Of a stretch of 62,487 bases of DNA, positions 36,377 to 46,641 are shown piece by piece; position 1 is the first letter of the stretch, and each line of letters begins with the position of its first letter. This stretch comes from Hyphomicrobiales bacterium (GTDB lineage: Bacteria; Pseudomonadota; Alphaproteobacteria; Rhizobiales; Rhizobiaceae): NCBI GenBank assembly GCA_024225445.1, contig JAAEMP010000135.1, positions 1 to 62,487 of the forward strand, given 5' to 3'. The notes under the pieces are model-generated. The model was not told the origin of the DNA. It ran no database searches and saw only the letters and a list, made by a program, of their open reading frames with translations. The position numbers were made by a program, and so were the translations under genes.

Positions 36377-36907
36377 GGTATGTAATTCCTGATGATAAAT
36401 AAAAAACTGTTGAAAATAATCCCGAATATGTAATTAGCCTCTTTGTGGAAATTATGACCACCTTTGCCACGCAATATTCTTTTAAATTTAAGCACATCTT
36501 GTTCGACAATAGAGGCTTTCATGGCTATATTGAACCGTTTGATAGCGATTAACCTGGTCACCTGGAATGAAGCCATCAGATATCTTTCAAACCGGGATTG
36601 TTTGACCAAATCTTCCCCTATCTTGCACTCAACCGAAATGGACTGGTAATATTTACCCGTCCAAATGCCAGTAATGCTCAGCGTGATAATCGTTACTGCG
36701 CCATCTGGATGGGAAATGTCAAACCGATTGATCTGGGCGCTCCGGTTAAAATGCCAACATATCAAGTTGGTATTACCTGCTAATTGAGAAACTACTTTCA
36801 ACAATTCAAGATCCAGCTGATATCCAATCCGGCCTCCTGACAACCTGTTGTCAGGAAGTACTGTTCACCCCCTTTCAAATACTACGGATTCAGTTCATAA
36901 ACCTACC
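36377..36907. other. Divergent intergenic region upstream of uvrB
   Basis: 531 bp without a supported gene. A plus-strand open frame at 36598-36783 has coding-like residues but no start signal or recognisable family. An LexA-type operator was looked for upstream of uvrB and not found with confidence. Confidence 0.4.
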
Positions 36908-39676
36908 ATGTCATCAGACTCGAAAAAAACGCCCGGATTTGAAGAAGCTCCCCAACAACCCCTGAGTGGTAAACCGCTTTCAGGCAGCATATCTGAATGG
37001 GCGAAAGAAATTGCCGAGACAGTTGATCAGCCAACGAAAGCCAGACCCAAACCGAAATACAAAGGTTCAAAACGGGGCGCTGACGGCAAGGCTTCACCAG
37101 CAGAACGTGCTGCCGGTGGCCTGATGCCAATTGCCGGGCTGGATGTCAGTGTTGAAGAGGCGGAAAAACTGCTGGCAAATCAGGCAGAGAACCAATCAAC
37201 CGAATCAAAGGGCAAATCGCGCAAACGCACGAGTAAAGAAGAAGCCTCAATTCCCGCACCATTTGGATATGAAGGCGAAAAACTCTCAGGTGTAACCGCT
37301 ACCGTCGATGCGCTTTCAAAGTTGATCTCGGAAGGCAATCCGCTGATCAAGAACGGTGAACAGTGGATCCCGCACCGTCCTCCTCGACCTGAAAAGGCCG
37401 AAGGTGGCATCGAGATCAGGGTTGTTTCACCTTTTGAACCCAAAGGTGACCAACCCACGGCAATTCGCGATTTGCTGGAAGGACTGCGGGCCACATCAAG
37501 TTCAGATGATCGCGCCGGTGAAGTTCCGGCAAATGGCGAGGGTGGGGAACAAAACAACGAGCAGACCCAGGTTCTGCTTGGTGTCACCGGTTCAGGCAAA
37601 ACCTTCACCATGGCAAAGGTGATTGAAGCTACCCAGCGCCCGGCACTGATCCTGGCACCCAACAAGACGCTTGCGGCTCAATTATACGGTGAGATGAAAA
37701 ACTTCTTCCCGGATAATGCCGTTGAATATTTCGTTTCCTATTATGATTACTACCAGCCGGAAGCCTATGTGCCGCGTTCGGACACATTCATCGAGAAGGA
37801 AAGTTCGGTCAACGAACAGATTGACCGGATGCGCCACTCCGCCACCCGCTCCCTGCTGGAACGGGATGATGTCATTATTGTCGCCTCGGTTTCATGTATT
37901 TACGGCATCGGCTCTGTTGAAACCTACACAGCGATGACCTTCCAGATGAAAATTGGTGATACGCTCGACCAGCGCGCGTTGCTGGCTGATCTGGTGGCCC
38001 AGCAATACAAGCGAAACGACCAGGCATTTTCCCGCGGTACCTTCCGGGTGCGCGGTGACACTATCGAAATTTTCCCGGCTCACCTGGAAGACAGCGCCTG
38101 GCGTATCTCCCTGTTTGGCGATGAGATCGATGCAATTACCGAATTTGATCCCCTTACCGGACAAAAAACCGGGGACCTGCAATCGGTAAAGATTTATGCC
38201 AATTCCCACTATGTCACTCCCCGCCCCACACTTAATCAGGCAATGAAATCAATCAAGGAAGAGCTTCGCCTTCGCCTGCATGAATTGAACAATGCGGGGC
38301 GTTTGCTGGAAGCCCAGCGCCTCGAACAACGAACACGCTTTGATCTGGAAATGATGGAGGCAACCGGCTCATGTGCCGGCATTGAAAACTACTCACGCTA
38401 CCTGACCGGAAGAAAACCCGGTGAACCACCGCCTACCCTGTTTGAATATATTCCGGACAATGCCCTGGTATTTGTCGATGAAAGCCATGTTACCATTCCC
38501 CAGATCGGTGGCATGTATCGTGGAGACTTTCGCCGTAAAGCCACACTGGCTGAGTATGGGTTCCGCCTGCCAAGCTGCATGGACAATCGTCCTCTGCGCT
38601 TCGAGGAATGGGACATGATGCGCCCCAATACCGTTTGTGTCTCGGCCACACCTGGCGGCTGGGAAATGGAACAGTCCGGTGGTGTATTCGCCGAACAGGT
38701 TATTCGCCCGACCGGGCTGATAGATCCCCCCGTCGAAGTTCGCCCGGCCAAAACCCAGGTCGACGATGTGATGGGAGAAATCCGGGAAGTCACCGCCAAA
38801 GGTTATCGCACACTTGTTACCACACTGACCAAACGTATGGCCGAAGATCTGACCGAATATCTGCATGAAAACGGTATCAAGGTGCGTTACATGCATTCTG
38901 ATATCGATACGCTGGAACGTATTGAAATCATTCGTGATCTGCGCCTTGGTACGTTTGACGTGCTGGTCGGCATCAATCTGCTGCGCGAAGGCCTTGATAT
39001 TCCCGAATGCGCACTTGTTGCCATTCTTGATGCCGACAAGGAAGGTTTTTTACGCTCTGAAACCAGCCTGGTGCAAACCATTGGCCGGGCTGCAAGAAAC
39101 GTCGATGGGCGGGTGATATTATACGGTGACAATATCACCGGTTCGATGCAACGCGCCATGGCTGAGACTGACCGGCGCCGCGATAAACAGGAAAAATGGA
39201 ATACCGAAAATGGTATCACCCCGCAAAGTATCAAGAAAGATATCGGCGACATCCTGCAAAGCGTCTATGAACAGGACCATGTTACGGCCGACATCTCCGG
39301 TTTCGCCGAAGGCGGCGCATTGGTCGGCAATAATCTAGCGACCCACCTGGAAGACCTCGAAAAACAGATGCGCGATGCTGCAACGGACCTCGATTTCGAG
39401 ACTGCCGCCAGATTGCGAGATGAAATCAAACGGTTGCAGGAAACCGAATTACTGGTAGCCGATGATCCCCTGGCCAGAAATACCGGCATAGAGAACACCA
39501 GAGAAAAACGCCGCAGTGCCGCATCCAGGCGCGGCAGGCAGGCACCCGGTGAAACCGCTGGCAGCAAAAGCAAGCTGTTTCGCAAGAACAAGCTGGACGA
39601 AATGACCGTCGGGCGGACTGAAAAACCAAAAGCCAAACCCCGCGGACGCAACAAAACCGGTCGTCCGGGTATGTGA
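36908..39676 (+). CDS. uvrB: Excinuclease ABC subunit B with long terminal extensions
   Basis: 922 aa from the ATG at 36908, against about 660-680 in most bacteria. N-terminal extension of about 180 low-complexity, charged residues (including [19 protein letters not shown]) as known in Rhizobiales. Helicase core: [18 protein letters not shown], a 30-residue Asn/Glu/Gly-rich insertion, Walker A GVTGSGKT at 225-232, beta-hairpin [30 protein letters not shown], and motif [11 protein letters not shown]. The UvrC-binding UVR helix pair is at about 812-845 ([20 protein letters not shown]). A basic C-terminal tail ([16 protein letters not shown]) follows. Partner of UvrA and UvrC in nucleotide excision repair. 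A TTG at 36848 is a less likely start. Confidence 0.96.
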   Translation: MSSDSKKTPGFEEAPQQPLSGKPLSGSISEWAKEIAETVDQPTKARPKPKYKGSKRGADGKASPAERAAGGLMPIAGLDVSVEEAEKLLANQAENQSTESKGKSRKRTSKEEASIPAPFGYEGEKLSGVTATVDALSKLISEGNPLIKNGEQWIPHRPPRPEKAEGGIEIRVVSPFEPKGDQPTAIRDLLEGLRATSSSDDRAGEVPANGEGGEQNNEQTQVLLGVTGSGKTFTMAKVIEATQRPALILAPNKTLAAQLYGEMKNFFPDNAVEYFVSYYDYYQPEAYVPRSDTFIEKESSVNEQIDRMRHSATRSLLERDDVIIVASVSCIYGIGSVETYTAMTFQMKIGDTLDQRALLADLVAQQYKRNDQAFSRGTFRVRGDTIEIFPAHLEDSAWRISLFGDEIDAITEFDPLTGQKTGDLQSVKIYANSHYVTPRPTLNQAMKSIKEELRLRLHELNNAGRLLEAQRLEQRTRFDLEMMEATGSCAGIENYSRYLTGRKPGEPPPTLFEYIPDNALVFVDESHVTIPQIGGMYRGDFRRKATLAEYGFRLPSCMDNRPLRFEEWDMMRPNTVCVSATPGGWEMEQSGGVFAEQVIRPTGLIDPPVEVRPAKTQVDDVMGEIREVTAKGYRTLVTTLTKRMAEDLTEYLHENGIKVRYMHSDIDTLERIEIIRDLRLGTFDVLVGINLLREGLDIPECALVAILDADKEGFLRSETSLVQTIGRAARNVDGRVILYGDNITGSMQRAMAETDRRRDKQEKWNTENGITPQSIKKDIGDILQSVYEQDHVTADISGFAEGGALVGNNLATHLEDLEKQMRDAATDLDFETAARLRDEIKRLQETELLVADDPLARNTGIENTREKRRSAASRRGRQAPGETAGSKSKLFRKNKLDEMTVGRTEKPKAKPRGRNKTGRPGM

Positions 39677-39878
39677 TAGCTTGTGTCCTGGAACTGAAGT
39701 ACATGGTATATAGGACACACTTCCGGCAAATCTTTCGCGAGCTACCCGCATTCAGGTTGAAAATCGGCTGCCTGCCCCCCAGATATAACGTAATGTCCAA
39801 CCCGATATCCTAAAAGGGATTGAACAGGCAGGGGTGCTTTTTTATTACGCAATATTAGTAATAAAACAGGAGAACACC

Positions 39879-40214
39879 ATGAATCTTATCACTAAATTCT
39901 TTAAAACCGCCCCTGCACTATCAGCTATTGCCGTGGTCAGTTCGATATCATTTGTCTCACCAGCAATTGCCATTGAGGGCGATTATGCACGATTTGCAGT
40001 CTGCAAAAATTTGCAAGCCAGCAATTCGGTCAGATGGCATGGTATTGCTTCGGGCACAGAAGATGATGCCTTTGCGGTTTTTGAACATTCACGCTCTTTT
40101 CATACCAGGGCCTGTTTTTCCAACGAACGTGATTGCCGTAAATGGGTAAAGCGCATCTGGTGGGAAATCCCGACAATGGATGAATTACGCACCGCCTATT
40201 GTAAACGTGTCTGA
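39879..40214 (+). CDS. Small exported Cys-rich protein of unknown function
   Basis: 111 aa. AGGAGAACACC precedes the ATG at 39879. A signal peptide is clear: basic MNLITKFFK, hydrophobic AIAVVSSISFVSPAIA, cleavage near residue 31. The mature part has four Cys (in FAVCKNL, RACFSNE, RDCRKW and TAYCKRV), which would make two periplasmic disulfides, and is rich in Trp and Arg. No known domain is recognised. It lies alone between uvrB and cspA on the same strand. Confidence 0.75.
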   Translation: MNLITKFFKTAPALSAIAVVSSISFVSPAIAIEGDYARFAVCKNLQASNSVRWHGIASGTEDDAFAVFEHSRSFHTRACFSNERDCRKWVKRIWWEIPTMDELRTAYCKRV

Positions 40215-40520
40215 TTATCAGCCTCGTTCGCCTATTATTATACTATCAGGACAGCAATTCGACCAACTTCTTCTTGCATTTTGAAGCAAAATAGCGCATT
40301 GTCCCGCCCGTTCGGGCATTTTGCGAACATGAAGAAGACTGGAATACAAAAAGACTGAATTGGTTTTATACCCTGGCAAAACGGAATTGTTAATCCGCGG
40401 CGGGTTCCTCTCATCGACATTCAAAGTATGCCCACCCGCGGGATTTACCGCGGATGAGAGCGGAATTTTTCCGCATATTAAGTAAAATTCGGCGTTAGCC
40501 GGAATGAAAGGACTACCCAA
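40215..40520. other. cspA leader / intergenic region
   Basis: 306 bp with no gene. Given the cold-shock gene that follows, part of it may be a structured 5' leader; GATTTACCGCGGATGAGAGC and neighbouring GC-rich segments can pair locally. No specific thermosensor was identified. Confidence 0.4.
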
Positions 40521-40736
40521 ATGGCCATGACAGGCACCGTTAAATTCTTCAACATGGATAAAGGCTTTGGCTTTATTACCCCTGATGAAGGCAGCAAAGA
40601 TATTTTCGTTCATATTTCAGCCGTACAGGATTCCGGCCTGACATCACTGAGTGAAAACCAGAAAGTTTCATTTGAAACTGAAGCTGACAAGCGTGGCAAA
40701 GGCGACAAAGCAGTAAATCTTTCAGCAATTGACTGA
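40521..40736 (+). CDS. cspA: Cold-shock protein (CspA family)
   Basis: 71 aa, one cold-shock domain. RNA-binding motifs RNP1 (KGFGFIT, residues 15-21) and RNP2 (DIFVHIS, 27-33) are intact, with [13 protein letters not shown] at the start. Cytoplasmic RNA chaperone. AAAGGA lies about ten bases before the first ATG; a second ATG two codons later is possible. Monocistronic with its own terminator. Several csp paralogs exist in most Rhizobiales, so the exact letter is uncertain. Confidence 0.93.
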   Translation: MAMTGTVKFFNMDKGFGFITPDEGSKDIFVHISAVQDSGLTSLSENQKVSFETEADKRGKGDKAVNLSAID

Positions 40737-40764
40737 TTCCTTCTGCCAGTAAAATTCTGAGATT

Positions 40765-40794
40765 AGCCGGACCAGTATGGTTCGGCTTTTTGCT
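40765..40794 (+). terminator. Rho-independent terminator after cspA
   Basis: AGCCGGACC pairs with GGTTCGGCT (one mismatch) around AGTAT, followed by TTTTTG on the plus strand, 29 bp after the cspA stop. Confidence 0.82.
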
Positions 40795-40872
40795 TTTTGG
40801 CACCAGACAGTAGAAATTTGTTGCGAATTTCAAAATCCCCTGCCAATTGTCGGCAGGCCAATCCGGAAGCTT

Positions 40873-41514
40873 CTATTTCAGGAACGGATTTTCTCGACGC
40901 TCATCACCAAAATTGCTACCGGGCCCATGTCCACAGATAAAACTGATATCATCACCTAACGGCAGAAGCTTTTGTTTTATGGAACTAATCAGGGTTGCAT
41001 GATCGCCACCGGGAAGATCAGTCCTGCCAATCGACCGGTAGAATAATACATCACCGACAACAGCAAATTTGGCTGGCATATTGATAAACACTACATGACC
41101 TGGGGCATGACCCGGGCAATGCAGTACATCAAAACAATGATCACCAAAATTCAGGCTTTCCCCCTCCTCAAGCCAACGATCCGGCGTCAGGTTCTGTACA
41201 GTTCCTGCCAGGCCAAACATTTGAGCCTGGGTTTCGATGCCTTCGCACAGTTCCTTGTCCGCAATATGCGGACCAATGATTTCCAATCCCAGATTATCTT
41301 TCAGCTCCATCGCGCCACCGACATGATCGATATGACCATGGGTAATCCAGATAGCTTCAGGCTGTATCCCTGTCTCGGTTATCGCTGTCAGAATTTGATC
41401 CACATCGCCGCCAGGATCAATGATGATGCCCTTCATGGTTTCATCATCCCATAGCAATGTACAGTTCTGCTCAAAAGGAGTAACCGGAACAATTGCAGCG
41501 GCCATATTACCCAT
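40873..41514 (-). CDS. MBL-fold metallo-hydrolase, glyoxalase II-like
   Basis: 213 aa. Metal-binding THGHIDHVGG near residue 58-67 (HxHxDH), later ligands His in CPGHAPGHV, Asp in VVGDVLFYRSIGRTDLPGGD and His in ICGHGPGSN. The RTDLPGGD segment and the short length mark the YcbL-type branch of glyoxalase II-like hydrolases rather than full GloB. Probably a cytoplasmic thioester hydrolase. Start at 41514 or four codons on; the latter (MAAAIVPVTPF) resembles many relatives. Lies upstream of and convergent with nothing; cspA faces it tail to tail. Confidence 0.88.
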   Translation of the reverse strand: MGNMAAAIVPVTPFEQNCTLLWDDETMKGIIIDPGGDVDQILTAITETGIQPEAIWITHGHIDHVGGAMELKDNLGLEIIGPHIADKELCEGIETQAQMFGLAGTVQNLTPDRWLEEGESLNFGDHCFDVLHCPGHAPGHVVFINMPAKFAVVGDVLFYRSIGRTDLPGGDHATLISSIKQKLLPLGDDISFICGHGPGSNFGDERRENPFLK

Positions 41515-41616
41515 AACAATTCCTTTAAATAGATATCACAACATCAAATTTGGCTGTTATTCCGAAGAAAATAATTCATACCATTTCAATTCTGCTTATC
41601 AGTCTATGAACTAATT

Positions 41617-42507
41617 TCAGCTGTTGGCAATAGAATGTGCATGCACAAGACGTTCATAATCCTCAACAAGATTCCTGGAAATTTCCCCCGGTGTGAATTT
41701 GTAGGGCCCAATTTCGGAAACCGGCGTCACTTCTGCAGCTGTACCGGTAATAAAACATTCACTGAATTCGCCCATTTCCTCTGGCATTATCGCGCGCTCC
41801 ACCAATTCATAACCGCGTGCTTGCGCCAGTTTGATGACACTGCGCCGGGTTATCCCGTCCAGAAAACAATCAGGTGTTGGTGTATGAATAACACCATCCT
41901 TGACAAAGAAGATATTCGCACCCGTTGCCTCGGCAATCTGCCCTCTCCAGTCAAGCATCAGCGCATCGGCATAACCCTTTGCTTCGGCTGCATGTTTGGA
42001 AATCGTACAAATCATGTAAAGCCCGGCAGCTTTTGAGAAACACGGAGCAGTCCTCGGGTCGGGACGGCGATATTCAGCAATATCAAGACGGATACCCTTC
42101 AGGCGTTCTTCCGGCGCAAAATAGCTGGGCCATTGCCATGCTGCAATTGCGACATTGATCCGGTTGTTCTGAGCGGATACGCCCATCATTTCACTGCCGC
42201 GCCAGGCAACCGGACGAATATAGGCATCAACCAGGTTCTGTCTGGAAAGCAATTCCCTGCAGACTTCATCAATTTCTTCAACCGTGTATGGAATTTCGAA
42301 ACCCAGAACCTCAGCAGAATAATGAAACCTCTCAGTATGTTCTGTAAGCCTGAAAATCTCTCCACCATAGGCCCGCTCGCCTTCAAATACTGAACTGGCG
42401 TAGTGCAAACCGTGAGTCAGCACATGAAGCTTGGCATCTTCCCAATCAACAAACTCACCATTGTACCAGATGAGGCCATCCATCTGGTCAAAGGAAACAC
42501 CTGCCAT
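41617..42507 (-). CDS. ilvE: Branched-chain amino acid aminotransferase
   Basis: 296 aa, PLP fold-type IV. Converts leucine, isoleucine and valine to their keto acids with 2-oxoglutarate. Motifs: HGLHYASSVFEGERAYGG (residues 32-49), AYIRPVAWRGSE near 95 and the catalytic lysine in CFSKAAGLYMICTISKHAAE with EATGANIFFVKDG and ITRRSVIKLAQ binding phosphate. Divergent from the petP-like marR gene, an arrangement shared with many alphaproteobacteria. AGGAG precedes the ATG. Confidence 0.95.
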   Translation of the reverse strand: MAGVSFDQMDGLIWYNGEFVDWEDAKLHVLTHGLHYASSVFEGERAYGGEIFRLTEHTERFHYSAEVLGFEIPYTVEEIDEVCRELLSRQNLVDAYIRPVAWRGSEMMGVSAQNNRINVAIAAWQWPSYFAPEERLKGIRLDIAEYRRPDPRTAPCFSKAAGLYMICTISKHAAEAKGYADALMLDWRGQIAEATGANIFFVKDGVIHTPTPDCFLDGITRRSVIKLAQARGYELVERAIMPEEMGEFSECFITGTAAEVTPVSEIGPYKFTPGEISRNLVEDYERLVHAHSIANS

Positions 42508-42685
42508 GATCGCTTCTCCTTTAATTGGTTTTCCGCTAAATGCTATACCAAAGCTGGTAAAATTACATTCAACTTGTTAGTTTTAGTGGTCTGATTATTC
42601 GATTACAATCCTAATAGGTCAACATTACTGACATAAATGTTTTATGTTGTCAACGCAGTGCATTAAAGCAAAAACTCAAAGTGAT

Positions 42686-43213
42686 ATGAAAAAAATGAAA
42701 CCCGGTTCGCTATCAAATACACCCTCGATCGACAAGCCGATCACTTCAAATGATGTTTCCCAACTGCAAATTATTACCCTGTTCTTTTTTGCCTATCGGG
42801 ATTTTACTGCTGAAGCTGACCGTAAACTTATGGAAATCGGCTTTGGTCGCGCCCATCACAGGGTATTATTCTTTGTTTGCCGTAAACCGGGCATGACCGT
42901 TGCAGAACTGCTGCTTATCCTTGGAATTACCAAACAAAGTCTTGCCCGTGTTCTGCGTCAGATGATTGCGAAAGGTTATATCATTCAAAAACCAGGGGAT
43001 TCCGACAGACGCCAAAGATTATTATTCCCCACATCAACCGGACGCGATTTTGTGCTGGTATTGTCGCGCATGCAGTCAAAACGAATTTCCCGAGCCCTGG
43101 AAAAGTCCGGCCTTGAAAATACCGAACTTTTGTCCCAGTTCCTAAATGCCATGATTGATCCGCATGAACGCGAATTGATGGAAAACCTGGTTCCATTGTT
43201 ATCGAAGTATTAA
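42686..43213 (+). CDS. petP: MarR-family regulator, PetP-like
   Basis: 175 aa from the ATG at 42686. Winged helix-turn-helix: FGRAHHRVLFFVCRKPGMTV, LLLILGITKQSLARVLRQMI and the wing KPGDSDRRQRLLFPT. The closest named gene I know with this order (ilvE divergent, OmpR-type regulator next) is petP of Rhodobacter, linked there to growth and cytochrome bc1 expression. It is 41 bp ahead of the response regulator gene and probably in the same operon. A longer frame to 42644 lacks a better start. Confidence 0.78.
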   Translation: MKKMKPGSLSNTPSIDKPITSNDVSQLQIITLFFFAYRDFTAEADRKLMEIGFGRAHHRVLFFVCRKPGMTVAELLLILGITKQSLARVLRQMIAKGYIIQKPGDSDRRQRLLFPTSTGRDFVLVLSRMQSKRISRALEKSGLENTELLSQFLNAMIDPHERELMENLVPLLSKY

Positions 43214-43254
43214 TACAATAGCGTTCGGCATTTTTGTTATAAAGAAAGCATCCC

Positions 43255-43959
43255 ATGAAGAAACCATCCAAAACTCCACCTGATGACGCGGTTCACATTT
43301 TAGTAGTAGATGATGACAGGCGTATCAGGGATTTGTTGTCACGCTATCTTAGTGAAAATGGGTTTCGAGTTTCAGTTGCAGCTAATGCCGAAGAGGCACG
43401 CAACAAAATGGAGGGGCTTGAATTTGATCTGGCGATTGTTGATGTCATGATGCCCGGTGAATCTGGCATAGAATTAACCGCAGCAATAAGAAAAATTAGT
43501 GATGTACCGGTCCTCATGCTAACTGCCTTGGCGGACACCGATCAGCGGGTCGAAGGTCTTGAAGCAGGTGCGGATGATTATCTTCCAAAACCATTTGAAC
43601 CACGTGAATTGCTGCTCAGAATAAACAATATAGTTCGACGCACTGCCAAACCAGATCAACCCGTCATCGAACAAGTGAAATTTGGCCCATATCAGTTTTT
43701 TGTCAGAAAACGCCAGTTGAAAATGTCAGGTGAAACCATCCGTCTGACCGACAGGGAACAGGAAATCATGGTAGCCTTTGCCTCCAAACCGGGAGATACG
43801 GTAGCACGTCATGAGTTACTTGGGAATGACATGGATGCCGGTGAAAGAAAAATCGACGTTCAGATTAACCGTCTGCGAAGAAAACTCGAAGCAGACCCAT
43901 CTGATCCAAAATGGTTTCAAACTGTCCGCGGAATAGGTTATAAACTCTGCATCGACTGA
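43255..43959 (+). CDS. petR: OmpR-family response regulator, PetR-like
   Basis: 234 aa. Receiver domain with DDD at 19-21, phospho-acceptor D63 in IVDVMMPGESG, and Lys in LPKPFEPREL. C-terminal winged helix with RLTDREQEIMVAF and QINRLRRKLEADPSDPKW then VRGIGYKL. Matches the PetR/AgmR-like regulators located beside MarR-type petP. Its cognate kinase follows after 15 bp. AAGAAAGC before the ATG is a moderate ribosome-binding site. Confidence 0.88.
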   Translation: MKKPSKTPPDDAVHILVVDDDRRIRDLLSRYLSENGFRVSVAANAEEARNKMEGLEFDLAIVDVMMPGESGIELTAAIRKISDVPVLMLTALADTDQRVEGLEAGADDYLPKPFEPRELLLRINNIVRRTAKPDQPVIEQVKFGPYQFFVRKRQLKMSGETIRLTDREQEIMVAFASKPGDTVARHELLGNDMDAGERKIDVQINRLRRKLEADPSDPKWFQTVRGIGYKLCID

Positions 43960-43974
43960 TCAGGAACATATGTA

Positions 43975-45384
43975 GTGGCTTCAGAACAATCAGCCGTTGG
44001 AACCGGTGAGACACGTTCCAACCCGAAAAGTAACATCAGGCGAACTCCATTACGTTTGCTCTCTCACTGGATATCGAAAAAAATGCCGAAAGGGCTTTAT
44101 GCCCGTTCGCTGATTGCAATCATCGCCCCAATGGTGTTGCTGCAATCGGTTATTGCATTTGTTTTTATGGAGCGTCATTGGCAAACCGTAACCCAACGCC
44201 TTTCTCAGGCCGTTACGGCGGATATTTCAGCAATTATTGATGTTATCGAGACTTACCCGCAAGACGCAAAATTCGAGGTCATCAACCGTATTGCTCGCGA
44301 AAACCTCGAACTGAATGCAACCGTACTGCCTCCCGATGCGTTTCCACCCGCCACTCCAAAACCGTTTTTTTCCATTCTTGATGATGCATTGCGCGAGAAT
44401 ATTACACGGCAGATTGCGCGACCGTTCTGGATCGATACCGTCGGCGATTCCAATCTTCTGGAAATACGCATTCGTCTGGAAAACCCGGACAAGGTATTGC
44501 GGGTATTTGCCAGACGAAATCAGGCATATGCATCAAATTCGCATATTTTTCTGGTATGGATGGTCGGCACTTCATTCGTACTTATCCTGATTTCAATCCT
44601 GTTTCTTCGAAACCAGATCATACCTATCCAGCAACTGGCTGAAGCGGCAGAGCAATTTGGTAAAGGGCGCCAGATGTCCGGCAAATTCCGTCTGCGTGGT
44701 GCGACAGAGGTGCGCAAGGCCAGTCTCGCATTCCTGCAGATGCGCGAACGCATAGAGCGGCAGATGGAACAGCGCACAACTATGCTGACAGGTGTCAGTC
44801 ACGACCTTCGAACCATATTGACCCGTTTCAAATTGCAGTTGGCACTGGGTGAAGAAAACGAAGAAACCCGCGAACTGCAAAACGATGTCGAAGAAATGCA
44901 AAAAATGCTGCAGGGCTACATCGATTTTGCCAAGGGTGAAAGCGGCGAGGAGGTTTCCCGGGTCAATGTCTACGACGCGATATTCCGGCACGAAAACGAG
45001 GCAGCCTTGCGCGGAAAGCAGTTCGAACTGAATTGCGATCCGGATTTCACCATTCGTGCACGTGCCGGGGCTTTTTCCCGGTTGATGGCCAATATCATCA
45101 CCAATGCAATTCGATATTCAAGTGTCATTTCCATAAGCGTCAAACCCGGCAACCGTCGCCTGACCATTATTGTTGATGATAACGGGCCGGGAATAGCCAA
45201 GGAACATTATGAAGATGTTTTTAAACCGTTTGTGCGGCTGGATGAGGCTAGAAACCTGGACGAGAGCGGCACCGGTCTGGGATTGTCGATAGCCCGCGAT
45301 ATCGCGCACAATCATGGTGGCGACATAAATCTGCATGCCAGTCCACTCGGTGGATTAAGGGTAATTGTTTCCCTCCCTCTTTAG
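43975..45384 (+). CDS. EnvZ-like sensor histidine kinase
   Basis: 469 aa. Starts with GTG at 43975, preceded by AGGA. Two membrane helices (about 43-63 and 193-216) flank a periplasmic domain; a HAMP linker follows (NQIIPIQQLAEAAEQFGKG). Phosphoacceptor H276 in GVSHDLRTILTRFKL; ATPase domain with NIITNAIRYS, DDNGPGI and GTGLGLSIARDIAHNHGGD. Forms a two-component system with the PetR-like regulator just upstream; signal unknown. The HDLRT context places it in the EnvZ/RstB class. Confidence 0.9.
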   Translation: MASEQSAVGTGETRSNPKSNIRRTPLRLLSHWISKKMPKGLYARSLIAIIAPMVLLQSVIAFVFMERHWQTVTQRLSQAVTADISAIIDVIETYPQDAKFEVINRIARENLELNATVLPPDAFPPATPKPFFSILDDALRENITRQIARPFWIDTVGDSNLLEIRIRLENPDKVLRVFARRNQAYASNSHIFLVWMVGTSFVLILISILFLRNQIIPIQQLAEAAEQFGKGRQMSGKFRLRGATEVRKASLAFLQMRERIERQMEQRTTMLTGVSHDLRTILTRFKLQLALGEENEETRELQNDVEEMQKMLQGYIDFAKGESGEEVSRVNVYDAIFRHENEAALRGKQFELNCDPDFTIRARAGAFSRLMANIITNAIRYSSVISISVKPGNRRLTIIVDDNGPGIAKEHYEDVFKPFVRLDEARNLDESGTGLGLSIARDIAHNHGGDINLHASPLGGLRVIVSLPL

Positions 45385-45401
45385 GTCACGGACCCATCCT
45401 A

Positions 45402-45755
45402 TCAGTGCAGACGGCCACCATTGGGAACGCTGTTATCTGTTGTAATCAGCACAACCGCTCCGTCATTGTCACTAATGCCCAGGGTCAGTACCTCAGACCT
45501 CACCGGGCCAATTTGTCTCGGTGGAAAATTTACAACCGCCAGCACCTGCTTGCCGACCAGCGAACCCGGTAGATAATGTTCTGTAATCTGGGCTGAAGTT
45601 TTTTTGACGCCGATTACCTCTCCAAAATCAATTTTCAACTTGTAGGCAGGTTTGCGCGCCTCGGCAAATTCTTCCGCCTCGACAATGGTGCCAACGCGAA
45701 TATCCACCTTTAGGAAGTCATCCACCGATATCTTGTCATCAAAGCTGTCCGCCAT
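45402..45755 (-). CDS. csaA: tRNA-binding protein CsaA
   Basis: 117 aa from the ATG at 45755, chosen for AGGTG seven bases upstream; an ATG at 45785 would add ten residues. One EMAP/tRNA-binding OB-fold: [17 protein letters not shown], then [13 protein letters not shown] and [20 protein letters not shown], the CsaA signature. Binds tRNA and shows chaperone-like export activity in Bacillus. Follows proC on the same strand with about 50 bp between, probably one operon with ybjN-proC. Confidence 0.92.
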   Translation of the reverse strand: MADSFDDKISVDDFLKVDIRVGTIVEAEEFAEARKPAYKLKIDFGEVIGVKKTSAQITEHYLPGSLVGKQVLAVVNFPPRQIGPVRSEVLTLGISDNDGAVVLITTDNSVPNGGRLH

Positions 45756-45804
45756 TTCAACACCTGCGAGATTCAGAGAATTCATAATTGCTTAAGCAAA
45801 GTAA

Positions 45805-46626
45805 TCAGTGTGATTGAGAGAGTTCACGTCCACGTTTGACTGCCGCCTCCACCGCTCTCTTCAACAGATCACTAAAACCCTCTTTGCCCATCAACACGGA
45901 CAAGGCTGCCTGAGTGGTTCCTCCCTGAGAAGTAACGTTTTCACGCAGTCGGGTAGGAGACTGATCGGATTGCATCATCAATTCCCCCGCTCCTGCAACA
46001 GTTTCCAGCGCCAGTTTACGCCCTAGTTCTTGCGGTAGTCCCGATTCAATCGCAGCATCTGACAGGGCTTCAACCAGATGGAAAACATAGGCAGGACCGG
46101 ACCCGGACACTGCGGTTACCGCATCCATCAAAGTTTCATCATCCACCCACTCAATACTACCGGTGGAGCCGAGCAGCAGTGTTGCCTGATCAATTTGAGA
46201 TTTGCTAACTTCGGGATAGGCGCAGGCAACGGTAATACCACGCTGTACTAAAGCCGGCGTGTTTGGCATCGCCCGTATCAATGACCGCGATTCAAGATTA
46301 TCTTCCATAAAAGACAGGGTTTTACCCGCTGCCACCGAAATTACAACCGTATTATTACCAACCAGATGTTTCACCGAGCGAAGAACATCCGCCATAATCT
46401 GGGGCTTGACTGCCACCAGCAGCACATCAGGTGCCTCCAGATTTTTCGCTGCCTGCACATGATGAATTTTTTGATCGGTAAAAAATCTTGCCATTTCCGG
46501 TGAAAGGCCCGGATCAACGACGACAATTTGCGAGGCTGACACCCCGTTTTCTAACCACCCGCCCGTTAAGGCACCACCCATATTGCCACCACCAACAAGA
46601 ATAATCGATAGATTGCCAAGACTCAT
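45805..46626 (-). CDS. proC: Pyrroline-5-carboxylate reductase
   Basis: 273 aa. Last step of proline synthesis: reduces 1-pyrroline-5-carboxylate with NAD(P)H. N-terminal NAD loop LVGGGNMGGALTGGWL, then VLLVAVKPQIMADVL, SLIRAMPNTPALVQRGIT and the C-terminal family signature DAVTAVSGSGPAYVFHLVEA with VTSQGGTTQAAL. Cytoplasmic decamer in homologs. Sits between the YbjN-domain gene (15 bp upstream) and csaA. Confidence 0.96.
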   Translation of the reverse strand: MSLGNLSIILVGGGNMGGALTGGWLENGVSASQIVVVDPGLSPEMARFFTDQKIHHVQAAKNLEAPDVLLVAVKPQIMADVLRSVKHLVGNNTVVISVAAGKTLSFMEDNLESRSLIRAMPNTPALVQRGITVACAYPEVSKSQIDQATLLLGSTGSIEWVDDETLMDAVTAVSGSGPAYVFHLVEALSDAAIESGLPQELGRKLALETVAGAGELMMQSDQSPTRLRENVTSQGGTTQAALSVLMGKEGFSDLLKRAVEAAVKRGRELSQSH

Positions 46627-46641
46627 TTCACCTACACCTGA

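Noticed and set aside
36598-36783. 61-codon plus-strand frame with coding-like residues
   Set aside because: No ribosome-binding site or homolog that I recognise; too little support for a gene call.
36373-36843. 156-codon minus-strand frame upstream of uvrB
   Set aside because: Composition does not look coding, and no family or start signal.
40218-40613. 131-codon minus-strand frame overlapping cspA
   Set aside because: Antisense to cspA and its leader; no family.
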